A DNA stretch of 64,000 nt from Gigaspora margarita (GCA_009809945.1 WTPW01001077.1:324434-388433); one strand, 5' to 3'; counted from the stretch's first letter, positions 46,378 through 58,134 are shown. Numbers and translations: made by a program. The notes: generated from the letters alone by a model not told the origin.

Positions 46378-48939
46378 TTAAGAATTATCGACATTTTCTC
46401 GTTTGGAATACTTTTCTGCATCTTCTTTACCTTTCTCAACATTAACCGTGCAAAATATTATAGCAGGAAAAGCAATCACAACGAGTAAAAACCAAAAAGG
46501 ACTTCTTATATTATGAGTATAATTTATGATAATTCCCGATGCAATAGTTCCTATATCATTATAAAAATTTTAAACATTATAATTATTTTGGTTTTAGAAT
46601 TTAAATTTTAAAAAAAAAATGAAATAGTTTTTACCTATCCAACTCGAACCCTATTTTATATTAAAAATGAATAAAAATTTTTAATAAATATGCATAATAA
46701 TGTAGTAACGAGCTAAACACAAAATTTCTTATAAAATTAATTACCTTTGAAGTAATCTGAAACAAAGAGAAAAATTCATTTTCATGTCCTATAGGTATCA
46801 TAATAGAAAATAGGGCTCGACAATAATTAGATATTGTACCAATGGAAATTCCGAACCATAACAAGTACAACCAAACTTCCCATCTATTATTTAATCCGAA
46901 TGGTAACCAAAAACCCAATATAACATATAGTGGTAATATACTTGAGAATATAGAAGTAATTATAACAATAGTCTTGTCAGTCAAATGAAATAATTTTTGT
47001 AAAAAGAAAAATAAATATATGCCAATTATTTCGAATACTGGGACTAATGATGTCATTAGAATAATTTCAGTGTCGGTCATCCCAAGATGTTTTTTACCGA
47101 ATAAAATACCGACTACTACTAATGTGCTTACACCATCAGATATTAGAAACCAGCCAAAAAGAAATTTCATTGTTTGCCAAAGTGAACGAGTTGATAATAA
47201 TGTCCTCCCCACACGTTTCCAAGAGTATAATAAATAATGTTCTCCTCTATAAAATATGTATTAGAAAATGTATTAGAAAATATGGATTATACAATATGTA
47301 TTAGAAAATATGTATTAGAAAATAAAAAATAATTAAATATTAATTATTATTAAATAAAAAAATTAAATACACTGGTAAAGGAGGTTTCGGCCTACTAGTT
47401 AACCATATTATTGGAAATATTAATAGAAACTAAACAAATTCATTTAGACTTTTTTAATGTTTCCATTTTTATATTCAGATTAATAAGTTCAATAAGTTTG
47501 ATATTTAAAACATACCAGCCAACAAGACCCTGCAAATGCTAATGCTATCTGAATGCCATACGACGAACCGGTTGTTAATATAAGAATTGCACCCGCTGAA
47601 AACATTACTAACATAGCAGCAAAAATTGCTACAACTAATGAATGTGATGATAGATTGACAGTCATTTCATCTTCCAACTTTTTAATTTCAATGATAGGAA
47701 CATTTGAATTTCTTGCTTCTATAACTTTTGGGTGATTTCGAGAAAATATTGGGATATATGCCCCCGAAAAGATGTTTGTTGCTCCGTAACAACAATTTCT
47801 GAATTTTTTTTTAATTATTGTGAGAACATAAATTTTATAAAAAAGGTCTTTTGATTAAATGCTTACGATATAATAGCGAATACTCCGGCTAACAAATATA
47901 ATTCTATTGGTTCATATGTTAATAAGTAAGCAAGTAATCACAATTTTTATCATATTTTTATATTCTATAATGGAAAATATGTGATACTTACGAGGACTAG
48001 TAACAGCTGCAAACAAAATCGTCGCAGTGGCACCTATAAAAGCATAAAGCAAGGCGAACATTTTTTGCAATTCTACGTATAAAATAACGTATAAATTTTG
48101 TTAATTGTTTTTTGTTTTTAAATGCTTTTTATCATTATTTATTTATAATACGAAATATTATTACTTACTTCCATGATCGGCTAAAGAGCCGCAACTAATG
48201 AATAAGACTGTTTGTACAATTACTGAGATTGAAATTATGTATAATGAGTATGATTCAGTACTGATAAAACCTGATCCAAAACGTACAACACAATTATAAT
48301 TGGCAATATTCTATTAATTAATTAATTAATTAAAATGGTTACAATTTTGATAATAGCAAAGAAATTACGCATATAATAGTGTATAATAAGGAATACTTGC
48401 CGTGTTGCATGGAGTTATTCGATCAAGTTCATATCCCGCCTGGCCAGCAATAGTTTCCAAGAATAAAGGAATAAGCACTATAATCACAATAATATATATA
48501 TATAAGAGATACCGTACAATATGCTCAAGCATTTTAAAAAAGTAATCGGATCCTATCTTTTCCGACAACCACGTCCCGACAATGTCACAAGTTAGCCCGC
48601 ATTAGGTTAGGGTTAGGGTTAGTTCCGGTCGAATTTTGTCTGGGTTTTTATTTTTCGGGAAAGTGGTTGTCGGGAAAATAATGAGACCCAAAGTAACTCA
48701 CCTCCTATCGGTGCACCACCATAAATCCCGTTCTACGAAAAAAAAAAAATTTATCTTAAATTTAAACATATTTATTGACATAAAATTGATGAATTATTTT
48801 GGTTTCAAAGATTTTTTGCTTGGAAACTTACTGCTGCACAAAGAATATACCATCCTACAAATTCTTTTTTAGTTATCGGTGTTAATTCTTCGTTTGCTAT
48901 ACTAGCACTTTTTTCTTCTTCTGAATTTTCCAAATTCAT
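46378..48939 (-). CDS. Atg22-like vacuolar effluxer (MFS-type transporter)
   Basis: My model has 11 exons: 48832-48939, 48702-48732, 48401-48477, 48169-48310, 47992-48072, 47867-47903, 47516-47798, 47371-47429, 46745-47246, 46635-46650 and 46378-46550. They total 1509 nt, 502 residues, in frame. The start MNLENSEEEKSAS is followed by ELTPITKKEFVGWYILCAA and IPLFLETIAGQAGYELDRITPC, with many hydrophobic spans and SRPKPPLPVGEHYLLYSWKRV before the C-terminal half (FLFGWFLISDGVST). These are features of the Atg22 family, which exports amino acids such as leucine from the vacuole after autophagic breakdown; the substrate here is inferred. Exon 10 is only 16 nt. Intron 3 begins GC, and intron 2 is mostly a MITE. 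An in-frame upstream ATG (49005) is possible, but the leader it adds is hydrophobic and atypical. Confidence 0.87.
48311..48400 (-). other. GC-AG intron in the Atg22-like gene
   Basis: The exon ends ...CCATGCAACACG and the intron starts GCAAGT; the acceptor is TTAATAG. This joins ITPCNT to NIANYNCVVRFGSG in frame. It is the second GC donor of the same form (GCAAGT) in this window. Confidence 0.75.
48557..48679. mobile_element. TTTTCCGACAACCAC-ended MITE with TTAGGG core inside an Atg22-like intron
   Basis: The ends TTTTCCGACAACCAC and GTGGTTGTCGGGAAAA are inverted repeats bracketing about 123 bp. The centre is ATTAGGTTAGGGTTAGGGTT (48602-48621). It makes up over half of the 224-bp intron 48478-48701 and leaves both splice sites intact. 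Confidence 0.82.
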
Positions 48940-49819
48940 TACGACAACAATATAAATAAAAAAATTTTTTTTTCTCTTTAAGGGAACTTCTTCTTTAAAT
49001 ATCAAAATTTTTCTTCTTAAGGGAATCGATTGTTAGATTTATTTATGTACCAATTATTTACCTTTTTGATTACATCTTAGATACGTAATGCATCTTTATA
49101 AATACATACATACGTACGTTTTATTCTATTCTCAAACATTACATATAAGGATTATTACCGCACGTACGTACATGCATGTGCATCAATTATAAAAATTACG
49201 TTTCATATTATCGATATATAATAATAAGTTAGGAAAGTTTATTTTCTACATCAAATTTGGCATAAATTGCTACTGCTGTACGTACATACGTATGTATATC
49301 AGGCTGTCTGAAAGTTGCCAAAAATTTCCTCATAGAGTTAGATCTTCAAGAATTTTTTAATTTACAGCTATTTTCATAATTCCTGGGACACCTGAAAAAT
49401 TTGCCTCGGCCGATCCGGTTGTTATTGATTCAGCATAATAAATCAATAAAAGCTATTTTTGTATCATAATGATCATTTAAATGTCAACGATGTTAAATTT
49501 TCGTTCGAATGTTATCCAACATGTTGATGAGCTTAGTTTGTACGAAAATTTATGGAAAAAACTGTTCATGTCAACCAATAAACCTTAACAAGAAATCTAA
49601 AAAAGGAATCGAATATAAATTAGACTTTTATAACAAATATATTATTCGAACAGGTCCCACTATTAAAAAGTTAAATATGATCATGAATTTGTCGATTGGT
49701 TTAAAAATGAATCTCGGATTAGGATTCCAAGCGACCAAGATATTATTAATATTTGTCGAGAATGTTTGAAGAATTATGATAAAGTAAAAAAATTTTATAT
49801 GTTTATATTTATTTATATA
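48940..49819. other. Upstream of the Atg22-like gene; no further gene supported
   Basis: It includes TACGTACGT-rich short palindromes near 49105-49300. Around 49480-49770 (plus) there are short coding-like pieces (MSTMLNFRSNVIQHVDEL in one frame, WFKNESRIRIPSDQDIINIC in another), but stops and frame changes separate them and I recognise no family. Confidence 0.4.
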
Positions 49820-50240
49820 TTTTTCGTCTTCGACAAGAAACGAAAAATAATTAAAAATAAATAAATGCTTACGTTTGAACGAAATGGATCTTTCCAAAAA
49901 ATAGGAATCGAAATTTAGTTTAATTTTTTTAAAACCGAATTTTTCGTCTTCGATAAGAAACGAAAAATAATCAGAAATGAATAAATGCCTTCGTTTGAAC
50001 AAAAATGGATCTTGCCAAAGAATAGGAATTGAAAATTTACACAATTTTTTAAATGAATAAATAATTAGAAATGAATAAAGGCTTCGTTTGAATGAAAATG
50101 GATCTTGCCAAAGAATAAGAATTGAAATTTTACACAATTTTTTAAAAACGAATTTTCGTCGAAAAATAATTGGTATTGAATAAAGGCTTCGTTTGAGCGA
50201 AAATGGATCATGCTAAAGAATAGGAATTGAAATTTACGAC
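49820..50240. repeat. Degenerate tandem repeat, unit about 90-118 bp, four copies
   Basis: Each unit holds TTTTTCGTCTTCGAYAAGAA, GAATAAAKGCTTCGTTTGAA, AAATGGATCTTGCCAAAGAA and TAGGAATTGAAATTT. The last word recurs near 49903, 50021, 50108 and 50219. The repetitive 169-codon minus-strand frame (repeated SILWQDPFxFKR) is a product of this array. Confidence 0.85.
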
Positions 50241-50496
50241 TTACAAGTGCGACAAGTATGCATGTCGATATTTATTTGGTCTTATTGTAATTATATATCA
50301 GTCACCTGATCTTATTAAATTACGTATCTGATATATCTATTACTGAATCTTATTATTGCCGAAATCTATAACTTAACCACTATAGCAATTGTGATTTTCA
50401 GTAACGACCGATATCAATAATATATGATAATTATATCTCTTTGCTAAATGACGCTCTCAAGCATGTTCGCTGGACAATTGTTGAAAACATTTGGAA

Positions 50497-50571
50497 GGTT
50501 TAGCAGTATTGGAAATTGCTAGACGCCTAGGTGTTAGCAGACCCTCTGTAAATCAGATATGGATGCGTTGA
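50497..50571 (+). pseudogene. Helix-turn-helix transposase fragment
   Basis: A short frame reads GLAVLEIARRLGVSRPSVNQ then IWMR and stop. The EIARRLGVSRPSVNQIW core is a typical helix-turn-helix of Tc1/mariner-type or homeodomain-like transposases. No catalytic domain follows; downstream sequence is AT-rich. I take it as the only surviving part of an old transposase. Confidence 0.6.
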
Positions 50572-50696
50572 AAATCTTCTGCCACTTTTAGGAAAACCAC
50601 GTTCATTAAATTTGGATGATATAATTTGGATGATATAAAATAATTTAAAATTTTGAAATAAATAATATAATATAATATATATTTTTACGTTTTTTT

Positions 50697-50830
50697 AATT
50701 CTCTTGGTTATTTGGAATTATAACTTGTGTTTGTTTTTTTTTTAATTGGAATTATAACTTGTGTTTATTTTTTTTTAATTGGAATTATAGCTTGTGTTTA
50801 TTTTTTTTTTTAATCAAGCCAATAAATTCT
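50697..50830. repeat. Tandem repeat, 33-34 bp unit, three copies
   Basis: GGAATTATAACTTGTGTTT recurs at 50714, 50748 and 50781, separated by T-runs. Confidence 0.9.
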
Positions 50831-51410
50831 TGTTCATATCGAATTTTTTCTTATTAGTGCCTGCTCATGTAATGATATTTATTATGAAAGCTTATCTTAT
50901 ATTCGACACCTTTTTAATGTTTTTATCAAGATTTATTGGTAGGCAAGAACAATCTTCGGCATGAATTTCTGTACAGGCTAAGCACACCAACATATTGTAC
51001 ATGAATTAAAACGAATACTTAAACGTGCTAACATTGCAAGAATCTGTCTCTTTGTTTTAAAATTCATTAATTATTATAAATACAGCCGAATCAAAAACTT
51101 ATCGAACCGGTAAATATTCGTTCGGACCATTTTTTTCCCAGAATTTATGAAAACAGCTGTGATAAAATATATCCTGATTACAGCTGTTTTCATAAATTTT
51201 AGCTAAAAAATTTGCCGACGACAATTTCGGTTGAATCCTGATTTCTGTGTTACATAATATATAGATGTTGTAGCGAGACACGTGGTGAATTTTATAATCC
51301 TCGATAATTATTTTTCGGTAATAACACAGCGTAGTTTTTCGATAATATAATTTTCAGCCAGCATATTATTGCAGTATGTTTTGTACCGGCCGAAAAATTA
51401 GGAGAAATCT
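50831..51410. other. Intergenic; partly an outer inverted repeat of the nested MITE complex
   Basis: No gene was seen. A hairpin ACAGCTGTGATAAAATATATCCTGATTACAGCTGT type lies at about 51153-51192. TAGTTTTTCGATAAT near 51332 is matched in inverse near 52740, and neighbouring words also correspond, so the inverted repeat around the complex may extend outward by about 100 bp per side. Confidence 0.4.
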
Positions 51411-51550
51411 ATATGTCGCACCGCGACACGCTTATTTGTCACTGTTTTATTTATAACTCAAAATGTTACTAAGATAATACCTATTGCACTTCTAATAAAA
51501 AATGATCCTCTCGCAATTCTGTATTAATCTTGACCCTAACCCTAACTTAA

Positions 51551-51827
51551 GGTGTTCTCAAGCACCTCAATCAAGTGATCGGAAGCAAATTTTTAATTAG
51601 TCGGAAATTAAATAAATGAATCAAACGAGTTATCATTCCGATGACAAAATCAGGGAGACACAAACCACCTTTTTTCGTCAAAAATTTATCATTGATAAAG
51701 GTCGCTCAATCATTACTTTATATTAACATATAATAAACAATAAATTCTCACCAAGTTTCTATCCGTTCCAAAAAGCAATCATTTTATTGTTAATGCTCGA
51801 ACCTTTTAAAACAAATAATCGACGAAC

Positions 51828-51864
<37 letters not shown>

Positions 51865-52180
51865 TAACATAAAAAAAATTATTTCTTGTTGCTGTAAAGC
51901 AACTTTCGCTAATGATTCGATAAATTGATTCTGTTGCTGTTGCAACAAAAAATTTAAATTGTATAATCATTAAAAGGAGAAGCCAAAGTTGAAGCTTCGG
52001 CAGCCAGTTGAATAGAATTTTTTTTNNTNNNNTTTTTTAATTGTTTTGGGTGAAGATCACGAACAAAAGAAAAAGAGTATGCTCAAGCATTTAATTCTAT
52101 TAATATCGTCATTGATGTTGATTCTTGAGCATCATCATGATCATTACGTGATCAATTGATTTAGATGCTTGAGAACAGCT
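51551..52180. mobile_element. piggyBac-like MITE (TTAA target, TGTTCTCAAGCA ends)
   Basis: The left end GGTGTTCTCAAGCACCTCAA and, in reverse complement, the right end AGCTGTTCTCAAGCATCTAA match; both then share AATCAA-x-TGATC. TTAA flanks both sides (51547-51550 and 52181-52184), and the related element at 10.9 kb has CTAA at this site. TTAA duplication is typical of piggyBac. Inside are an AAT/ATT palindrome (about 51829-51867) and a few Ns (52026-52032). Confidence 0.75.
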
Positions 52181-52209
52181 TTAATCCTACTTTATCATTC
52201 ATATACATA

Positions 52210-52658
52210 TGGGCTGATTTATGGAATTGCCAATAACTTTGATATACTAATCTATTTTTGAATAATTTTATTACCAAAATATTGGTCTTAATGAGATGGT
52301 TCTAATGAATCCAAAATCATCAAAATCCAATCACAGGATCCCAAGATAATTAAATTTGTATAATTTTACTATTAACTTTTACTATGTAGACAATCAACGT
52401 ATGGATTGGTTTTACTATGTAGACAATCAACGTATGGATTGGTTTCATATATGAAAACCAATCCATACGTTGATTGTCTACATAGTAAAAGTTAATATAA
52501 AATTATACAAAATCTTAATTATCTTGGAATCCTGTGATTGGATTTTGATAATTTTGGATTCATTAGAACCGTCTCATCGAGACCAATATTTTGGTAATAA
52601 AATTATTCAAAAATAGATTAGTATATCAAAATTATTGGCAATTCCATAAATCAGCCCA
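52210..52658. mobile_element. Foldback MITE, two near-identical arms of about 205-220 bp, TA duplication
   Basis: From TGGGCTGATTTATGGAATTG to its inverse, the two halves pair almost base for base, with only about ten differences. TA flanks both ends (52208-52209, 52659-52660). Near the centre one arm carries a direct duplicate of TACTATGTAGACAATCAACG-TATGGATTGG. Such arm identity indicates a recent or frequently homogenised element of the Tc1/mariner type. Confidence 0.88.
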
Positions 52659-52708
52659 TATGAGCCTTATTGCAGTGACAAATAAATGTGACACGGGGGT
52701 GATAAATA

Positions 52709-54339
52709 CATTTATTCGAAAAATTATATTACAGCATTATCGAAAAACTAAACTTTTATAACCTAAAAAATAATTATCAAAATTTGCAGATGATCATCAC
52801 AAAATTCATCACTTGTCCCACTAATTTTCTAATCAGCTCAGCTGTAATAAAATAAAATATATCCAGTTAATAAATTATATCCGGATATATTTAATGTTTT
52901 CACCAAAACGCCCCTATGGTGTTTTACCATCTATGTTACATTATTTCAAAACTGGCCAATTAATTAGTATACGGTGCTCTAAATAATAATGCACTGGGCC
53001 CCTTAACCCTAACCTTAACTGTGACCATCGGTTGGGAGAGCAATTTTGGATATCTGGTCCAATTTAGCTCCGATGATTCACTTGGCTAATAAATATCTCT
53101 CGTTACGGCTTGCACATGTGATATGATGTCACGAATTAAATTAATCAGGGTCGAGATTATCACTTAATTAATCAGATCAAGTCAACGTGATCGATTTAAA
53201 TAAAATGCATAGATGTAATTCATTTAATATCAAGGGGTAAGTTATTATAATAACATTTAATAAAGAAAACAATAAAACAATAAATAATGTAACAACAACG
53301 AAATACTAATAAAAAAAATAAAACAATTATATACTAAACTAAAAATACAACACAACGAGAATCCGATTCTTATTATAAACCTTATAACTAAGACATCGTA
53401 GTCTGAGAAAACTTTATTAAGGCGAAAACTCGGGCCTTAAAAACTTTTCGAATCTATAAACTACTGCGCTACAACCTTCTATTCTTACTAGTATTTCCTT
53501 TAGCAATTGCGTGTTATAAAACCACTGACAATTTGCTCGCATTTTGCGCGTCATTTTGCACGCAATAGCCAGCTTTCTCACATCATATGATCTATATGTC
53601 TCTGCCACAACCCAGAAGCCTCACAATATTCTTATGGCTTGGGTCAATGGAGCTTTCGGTGTTACCAAATCATGTATAAGTCACTAGTTAAAATTTTAAA
53701 TATGTCAATACTAACTTTTAACATAAAAAATTTAGAGAAATTCTATTTTCAACCGATATATAATTGCCACTACCACAAAAAATCAAAAATACTATAGATT
53801 GGTTAGTTTGTGGTTAGTGTGATATTATATTATATGATCTAATAAAACTTAAATATCCGGTGACTTAAACCCGGGTGATAATAGTATTTCCCAAAACTTT
53901 AAGTTAATAATTTTATTACAAAACTTATGAAATTTAAGAAAAATCTATAAAAACATATGATAGGTGCAAATCATCATAGTTGCATTTTATGATATGATAT
54001 ATAGCCGGATTATATATTATATCTAGATATCCTTTGTTCAAAAAATTAAATTCGGATTTGGTCAAATTCGGATTTTTTTTTTTTAAATCGCTAAAACTTT
54101 TATAGAAAAATTTTTTAAAAAATTTACCAATAATTTTATAATAAAACTTAATTCAACAAAGCTACTGGTCAGTATTCTGAATAAATTATTTTAAAAGATA
54201 CAACTATTCAAAAAATTACCCTATCTTTAAATCGCTATAACTTTTTATAGATGTAGTGCATTTTTTTAAAAGACTGACCGGTAGATTTATAGATCTCAGT
54301 TTTATGTATAAAAGTAATCGTAAATTTTTTTAAAAATTT

Positions 54340-54373
<34 letters not shown>

Positions 54374-54426
54374 ACGCCTTCCTGGCGCAGTAATCAAAAT
54401 ATGTATACATTATTGGGCAAAAATTG
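52709..54426. other. Intergenic, no gene seen
   Basis: CCCTTAACCCTAACCTTAAC near 53002 is a weak telomere-like run. A poly-A of about 27 bases ends near 54371. The frame 53417-53608 (minus) has no recognised domain and is not called. Confidence 0.4.
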
Positions 54427-54512
54427 GGGAATAACGATAATTTGGCAAATGATCACGTGCCGCGGAGCGGCACGTGTAGCCAATCAATTGTCAAATTACC
54501 GTATTCACCAAG
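54427..54512. repeat. Inverted repeat with a perfect CACGTGCCGC hairpin at its centre
   Basis: CACGTGCCGC-GGA-GCGGCACGTG (54454-54476) is a perfect 10-bp stem with a 3-base loop, GC-rich in AT-rich surroundings. Outside it AATTTGGCAAATGAT pairs imperfectly with ATCAATTGTCAAATT, giving a larger foldback. It may be a short MITE. Confidence 0.75.
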
Positions 54513-54611
54513 TGTTATCCGGGTAATTATACCCCAGCAGTCACGTCACAGCAAATTCTCGATTTTGATTAGCTAAGAGCAACGATCAAAATCTAGGCTG
54601 AGATTACTTTC

Positions 54612-54693
54612 GACCGAATTTGCAGATCGTTTGGCCTATTGTGGATGAGTTTAAACTCATCTCCAATAGGCCAAATGATCTACAAATTTGACC
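54612..54693. repeat. Near-perfect 82-bp palindrome
   Basis: The left arm GACCGAATTTGCAGATCGTT, then TGGCCTATTGTGGATGAG, mirrors the right arm with a few mismatches around a central TTTAAA. It is non-coding. It may be a miniature foldback element; TACCCTAGCCATGG downstream (about 54780-54793, minus) also occurs near 41047. Confidence 0.8.
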
Positions 54694-54879
54694 AGAATTA
54701 GATTGTTTTGAAATGTAGATCGGATTTTGATTATTTTTGATTGGCTGTTTACAGCATGTGGCCCGAACTTTTTGTTCACCATGGCTAGGGTACTCTAATA
54801 TGTATAACTGTATAACATATAAAAATATAATTATTTGGCACTTGTTTATATGCTTGATTGAAAACTTGATTAAGAAATT

Positions 54880-54995
54880 GATCAAGTAATTTATCGGCTA
54901 TAGCCGGCTATAGTCGGCTACTAGTCGATAGTCGATGATAGCTGACCGATAGCTGACCGATAGCTGACCTAGCTGACCGAACCCATCCCTAGTCA
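54880..54995. repeat. Short tandem repeat, ATAGCTGACCG unit
   Basis: ATAGCTGACCG repeats three to four times after a CGGCTATAG-type run. The downstream edge, on the minus strand, reads TAGGGATGGGTTCGGTCAGC, which resembles a hAT terminus; I found no matching second end. Confidence 0.7.
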
Positions 54996-55153
54996 CGATA
55001 TATGAATTCTACTTATCGGGGAATGGGGGTGACTACATCTTTTCAAGGTTGAAATCTGAGTTATTAGTTGTCTTTATTATGGGAGGAAGTCTACTCCTTT
55101 ATATAAATAAAATTTTACATGTAATGGAATGCTACGAATTTTGACTATTATTA

Positions 55154-55396
55154 TAGTATTGTCGCGAAATAACGGATTTAGAAAATCATGATATGCCTTC
55201 TAAAAATAGCTTGCATGGTTTCAAAATAATGCCTTGAAATGACGCGCATCCCATATTAGGGTTTCAGCAAATAATTAGATATAGTAAGCAATTTTTTACT
55301 TTGCCTCAAAATAATGTTCATGCGCGTACTTTAAATAACACACAAATACTCAAAATGACGCGCGGATAGGCGTTATTTTGCGACTATGCGGTACTA
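55154..55396. mobile_element. Possible TIR element, TAGTA...GTCGCRAAATAACG ends
   Basis: TAGTATTGTCGCGAAATAACG at the left pairs with the reverse complement of the right end (TAGTACCGCATAGTCGCAAA) allowing a short gap. AATGACGCGC occurs twice inside (55236 and 55360 areas). The match is imperfect and no target duplication is seen. Confidence 0.5.
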
Positions 55397-58134
55397 TTCT
55401 AGTTATTCTAGTTATTCTTAATATACTCTTTATTCCCCAAATTCACATCATTTTTCCGAATACCAAATACCCCTAGAATTATAAGAATTTCGGGAATATA
55501 AAATTTGTACAAGTTGATAATCACAATATGGCCGGGGGTTTATCTTGTCTTTTAGAACGCTTATTAAAACAAAAGCCAATTTTACCACCGGCCACATCTA
55601 TTTAATTTTTCTGATTCGGAATTTTAAAATAGAAAAACAGGATTTTTTACTTCCACTTATTTTCTAAATAAATTAATGCTGAAATCCCCTATTATTTTAG
55701 TTTAGAAAAATGAATTAGAATATATCACAACATTCATAGGTTTAAAAATACATAATTTATTCAATTTGCTGATTACAACAAAGACATGCTGAAATAACTG
55801 GCAAATGGGCGTAATAAAGTACAATTTTTCCTATTACACTGCACCAATTTGTTATTTAACGTTAAAAAGTGATTTGTAAAAAAAATAAAATAAATAAAAA
55901 TGACCGAAATAGGAGATGAAAAAAAGTAGTAAGTGTCGATCCATTCAGATTTTAAACAGACTTTCACTGCATCTTAATAGTGATATTGTTAGATATCGTT
56001 ATATAAACAAAGTTTTGTATCAAAATTTTAGCTTAAAAATTGTTCTTTGCTAAAACCAAAATAATGGTAATCATAACTTTGATTGAAATATTTCTCGTTT
56101 TATATATTATACACCTTTACATCCGTTTTCGTTACCATTTATCGGTACACCTTTTCAAATTAGCCTAAATTTTCATAATTAAGCAGAAAAAAAATTACAT
56201 CTGCTTTTATTGAACGGTATTTATCAAGTATTTCTAGTTAATCAAAATTTAACCGTTAATAATAATTGATAATAGACCAGTTCAGCACTTAGTTTCCTTA
56301 TTATTGCTAAAAAAAAAAAAACATCGATTCTTGAACAAATTCGCACAGAAATTCTTCAATCTTTGGTCCAAATACGAATTCAGAGTTACTTATGATTAAA
56401 CAGAGAAACATTACGTTATACAAGTTATGCGCCATTTAGTTTACGGATTCTTGATAAATAAAAATGGTCATCTGGAACATGGTTTTTGATTGATAAACAC
56501 GGAATAATGAATAATCTTATTAAATGGAATTAACTAATGAGGTTTAATACAGATCGATTCTTAGTGAAGAACATGGAGCAGTTAAAATAAATAAATAAGA
56601 ATATGCACCATTCGGTAGAGGTTTAATGATATGTTCTAGAAGAAATATTGAGTAAAAACTGCTCGTAGTTTTGCTTTTATAGGAAGTATGTTATTGAGTT
56701 AATAAATAAGGAGAACTAATTAAATATTCTTGTAGAGGCACTAATATAGACTATGATTTAATGGTCAGAATATCTCAAAAATGATATTGTGACGAGAATA
56801 ATCCCACACTTAACGACTTAAAAACATATGAGAGCTGATGTATAACTATATACAGAATATAAAAGCATGATTAAATTTTTATAATAAAAAACTTTGCACA
56901 ACTATCTGAATAATTAAAGATTCATAATTTTTTAACTTATTTTACTATATTTTTTTTTACACATGTGGACTTAATTGTATTGCTTTTATGCAGAGATTCG
57001 CAACTAATCTTATCCTTGAAATTACAGAAATAGAACTTTACATCTACCATTTTTATGATAGATATATGTTGAATGATATTGTTATGTATTTTGTCACAAG
57101 CCATCACACAACTTTAAGATTATTAAAACAAGGTTCATTGATATATATTGAAGAAATTTTTATGTCATATGTTTGAATTTATATATCAAAATAAATACAT
57201 AGTTTAAATATTTTTGTTATTATTTTTTATTAAAATCAAAGTAGATGAAAAATGACTTCTATACTTATAGACTAAGGGCATTCTCATTTCTCAGTCAATG
57301 AAATTATATTTCATTTGGTGAAAAATATTTTAGGCAATTTAACTTATTCTTAAGATAAGGTAAAGATACGTGTAATTGGTTAATCAAAAAAAAAAAACAT
57401 ACATAATTTAATTAGTAGAAGATGTCCTATGAACCTATCATTTCAGTCAATAAACTCTTATATTTTTTTGGCACAGGCTTATCAACAATTTTATAATGAT
57501 AATTATTAGATGATCAAGATAAAGCATTGCACAAAACAGTGGTTGAGGAAAAAAATTAAAGGTTTAATATGCAAAAGAAAATTCCTTTATAGGCAGCGAT
57601 TGGAAAAAGTGCAAATTCATATAATTTGTTGTACATGTAGTAGTTAGGATTATGGCAATACCACGTGAGATTAGCACTAGTACATTATTTCACCCTTCTT
57701 CAAGCCATAAACTTTGTTTCACTCTGTATGTACAGAGTACTACAGTATGCTATGTATGTATGCATATAAAGTTAATAAATGTTTGTGCAATTTTGTCTTT
57801 ATTCCTGTCTAAAATACAGTAAATTCAAGTCATTAATACGTGACAATTTTACACTTGCTATAAAAATTGTATATTGTTAGATTTTGTAAATTTTCGATAA
57901 AAATTTTATGTTATTTTCACAAATACTTTTGATGGGATGCTTGAAAAGATCTAAATATTTTAGTAAAGCAAAAATAAATAAATTTTTTATAAAAAATTAA
58001 AAGTCAGGTGGACTGGTCATTTTTAAAATTCATTAAGAAGAATTAATTACCTTTTTTGTATGTCCTAGTTGATTATTCCAAAATCTTTACCCAAAATACA
58101 TTATATTAATTTATGATGTACTATTGTTAGTGGA
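55397..58134. other. AT-rich intergenic DNA
   Basis: No supported gene. Some stretches (around 56320-56700) look like decayed coding sequence because frames change and stop often, but no family could be identified. Confidence 0.35.

Larger units (their letters stand above)
51411..52708. mobile_element. TTGTCGCCCC-type MITE (copy 2) split by two insertions
   Basis: It is the reverse-orientation relative of 10906-11109: GACACGCTTATTTGTCACTG, TATTTATAACTCAAAATxTT, CCTATTGCACTTCTAA, CTCGCAATTCTGTATTAATC and CCCTAACCCTAAC occur in order. After an insertion come TAATCCTACTTTA and, after a second insertion, TTATTGCAGTGACAAATAAA and TGTGACACGGGGGTGATAAA. Removing 51551-52180 and 52210-52658 restores the 10.9-kb sequence with small differences. 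Confidence 0.83.

Noticed and set aside
47371..47429. Apparent frameshift between Atg22 exons 8 and 9
   Set aside because: Using the donor GTATTT at 47370 instead of GTGTAT three bases earlier restores the frame (PPLPVGEHYLLYSWKRV).
49509..49769. 86-codon frame on the plus strand
   Set aside because: The more coding-like pieces lie in different frames and no intron joins them convincingly.
49628..50137. 169-codon frame on the minus strand with repeated SILWQDPF blocks
   Set aside because: It follows exactly the tandem repeat 49820-50240, and the protein-level repeats change frame between units.
55773..57176. Frames of 62-64 codons
   Set aside because: No domain, no codon pattern distinct from surrounding AT-rich DNA.
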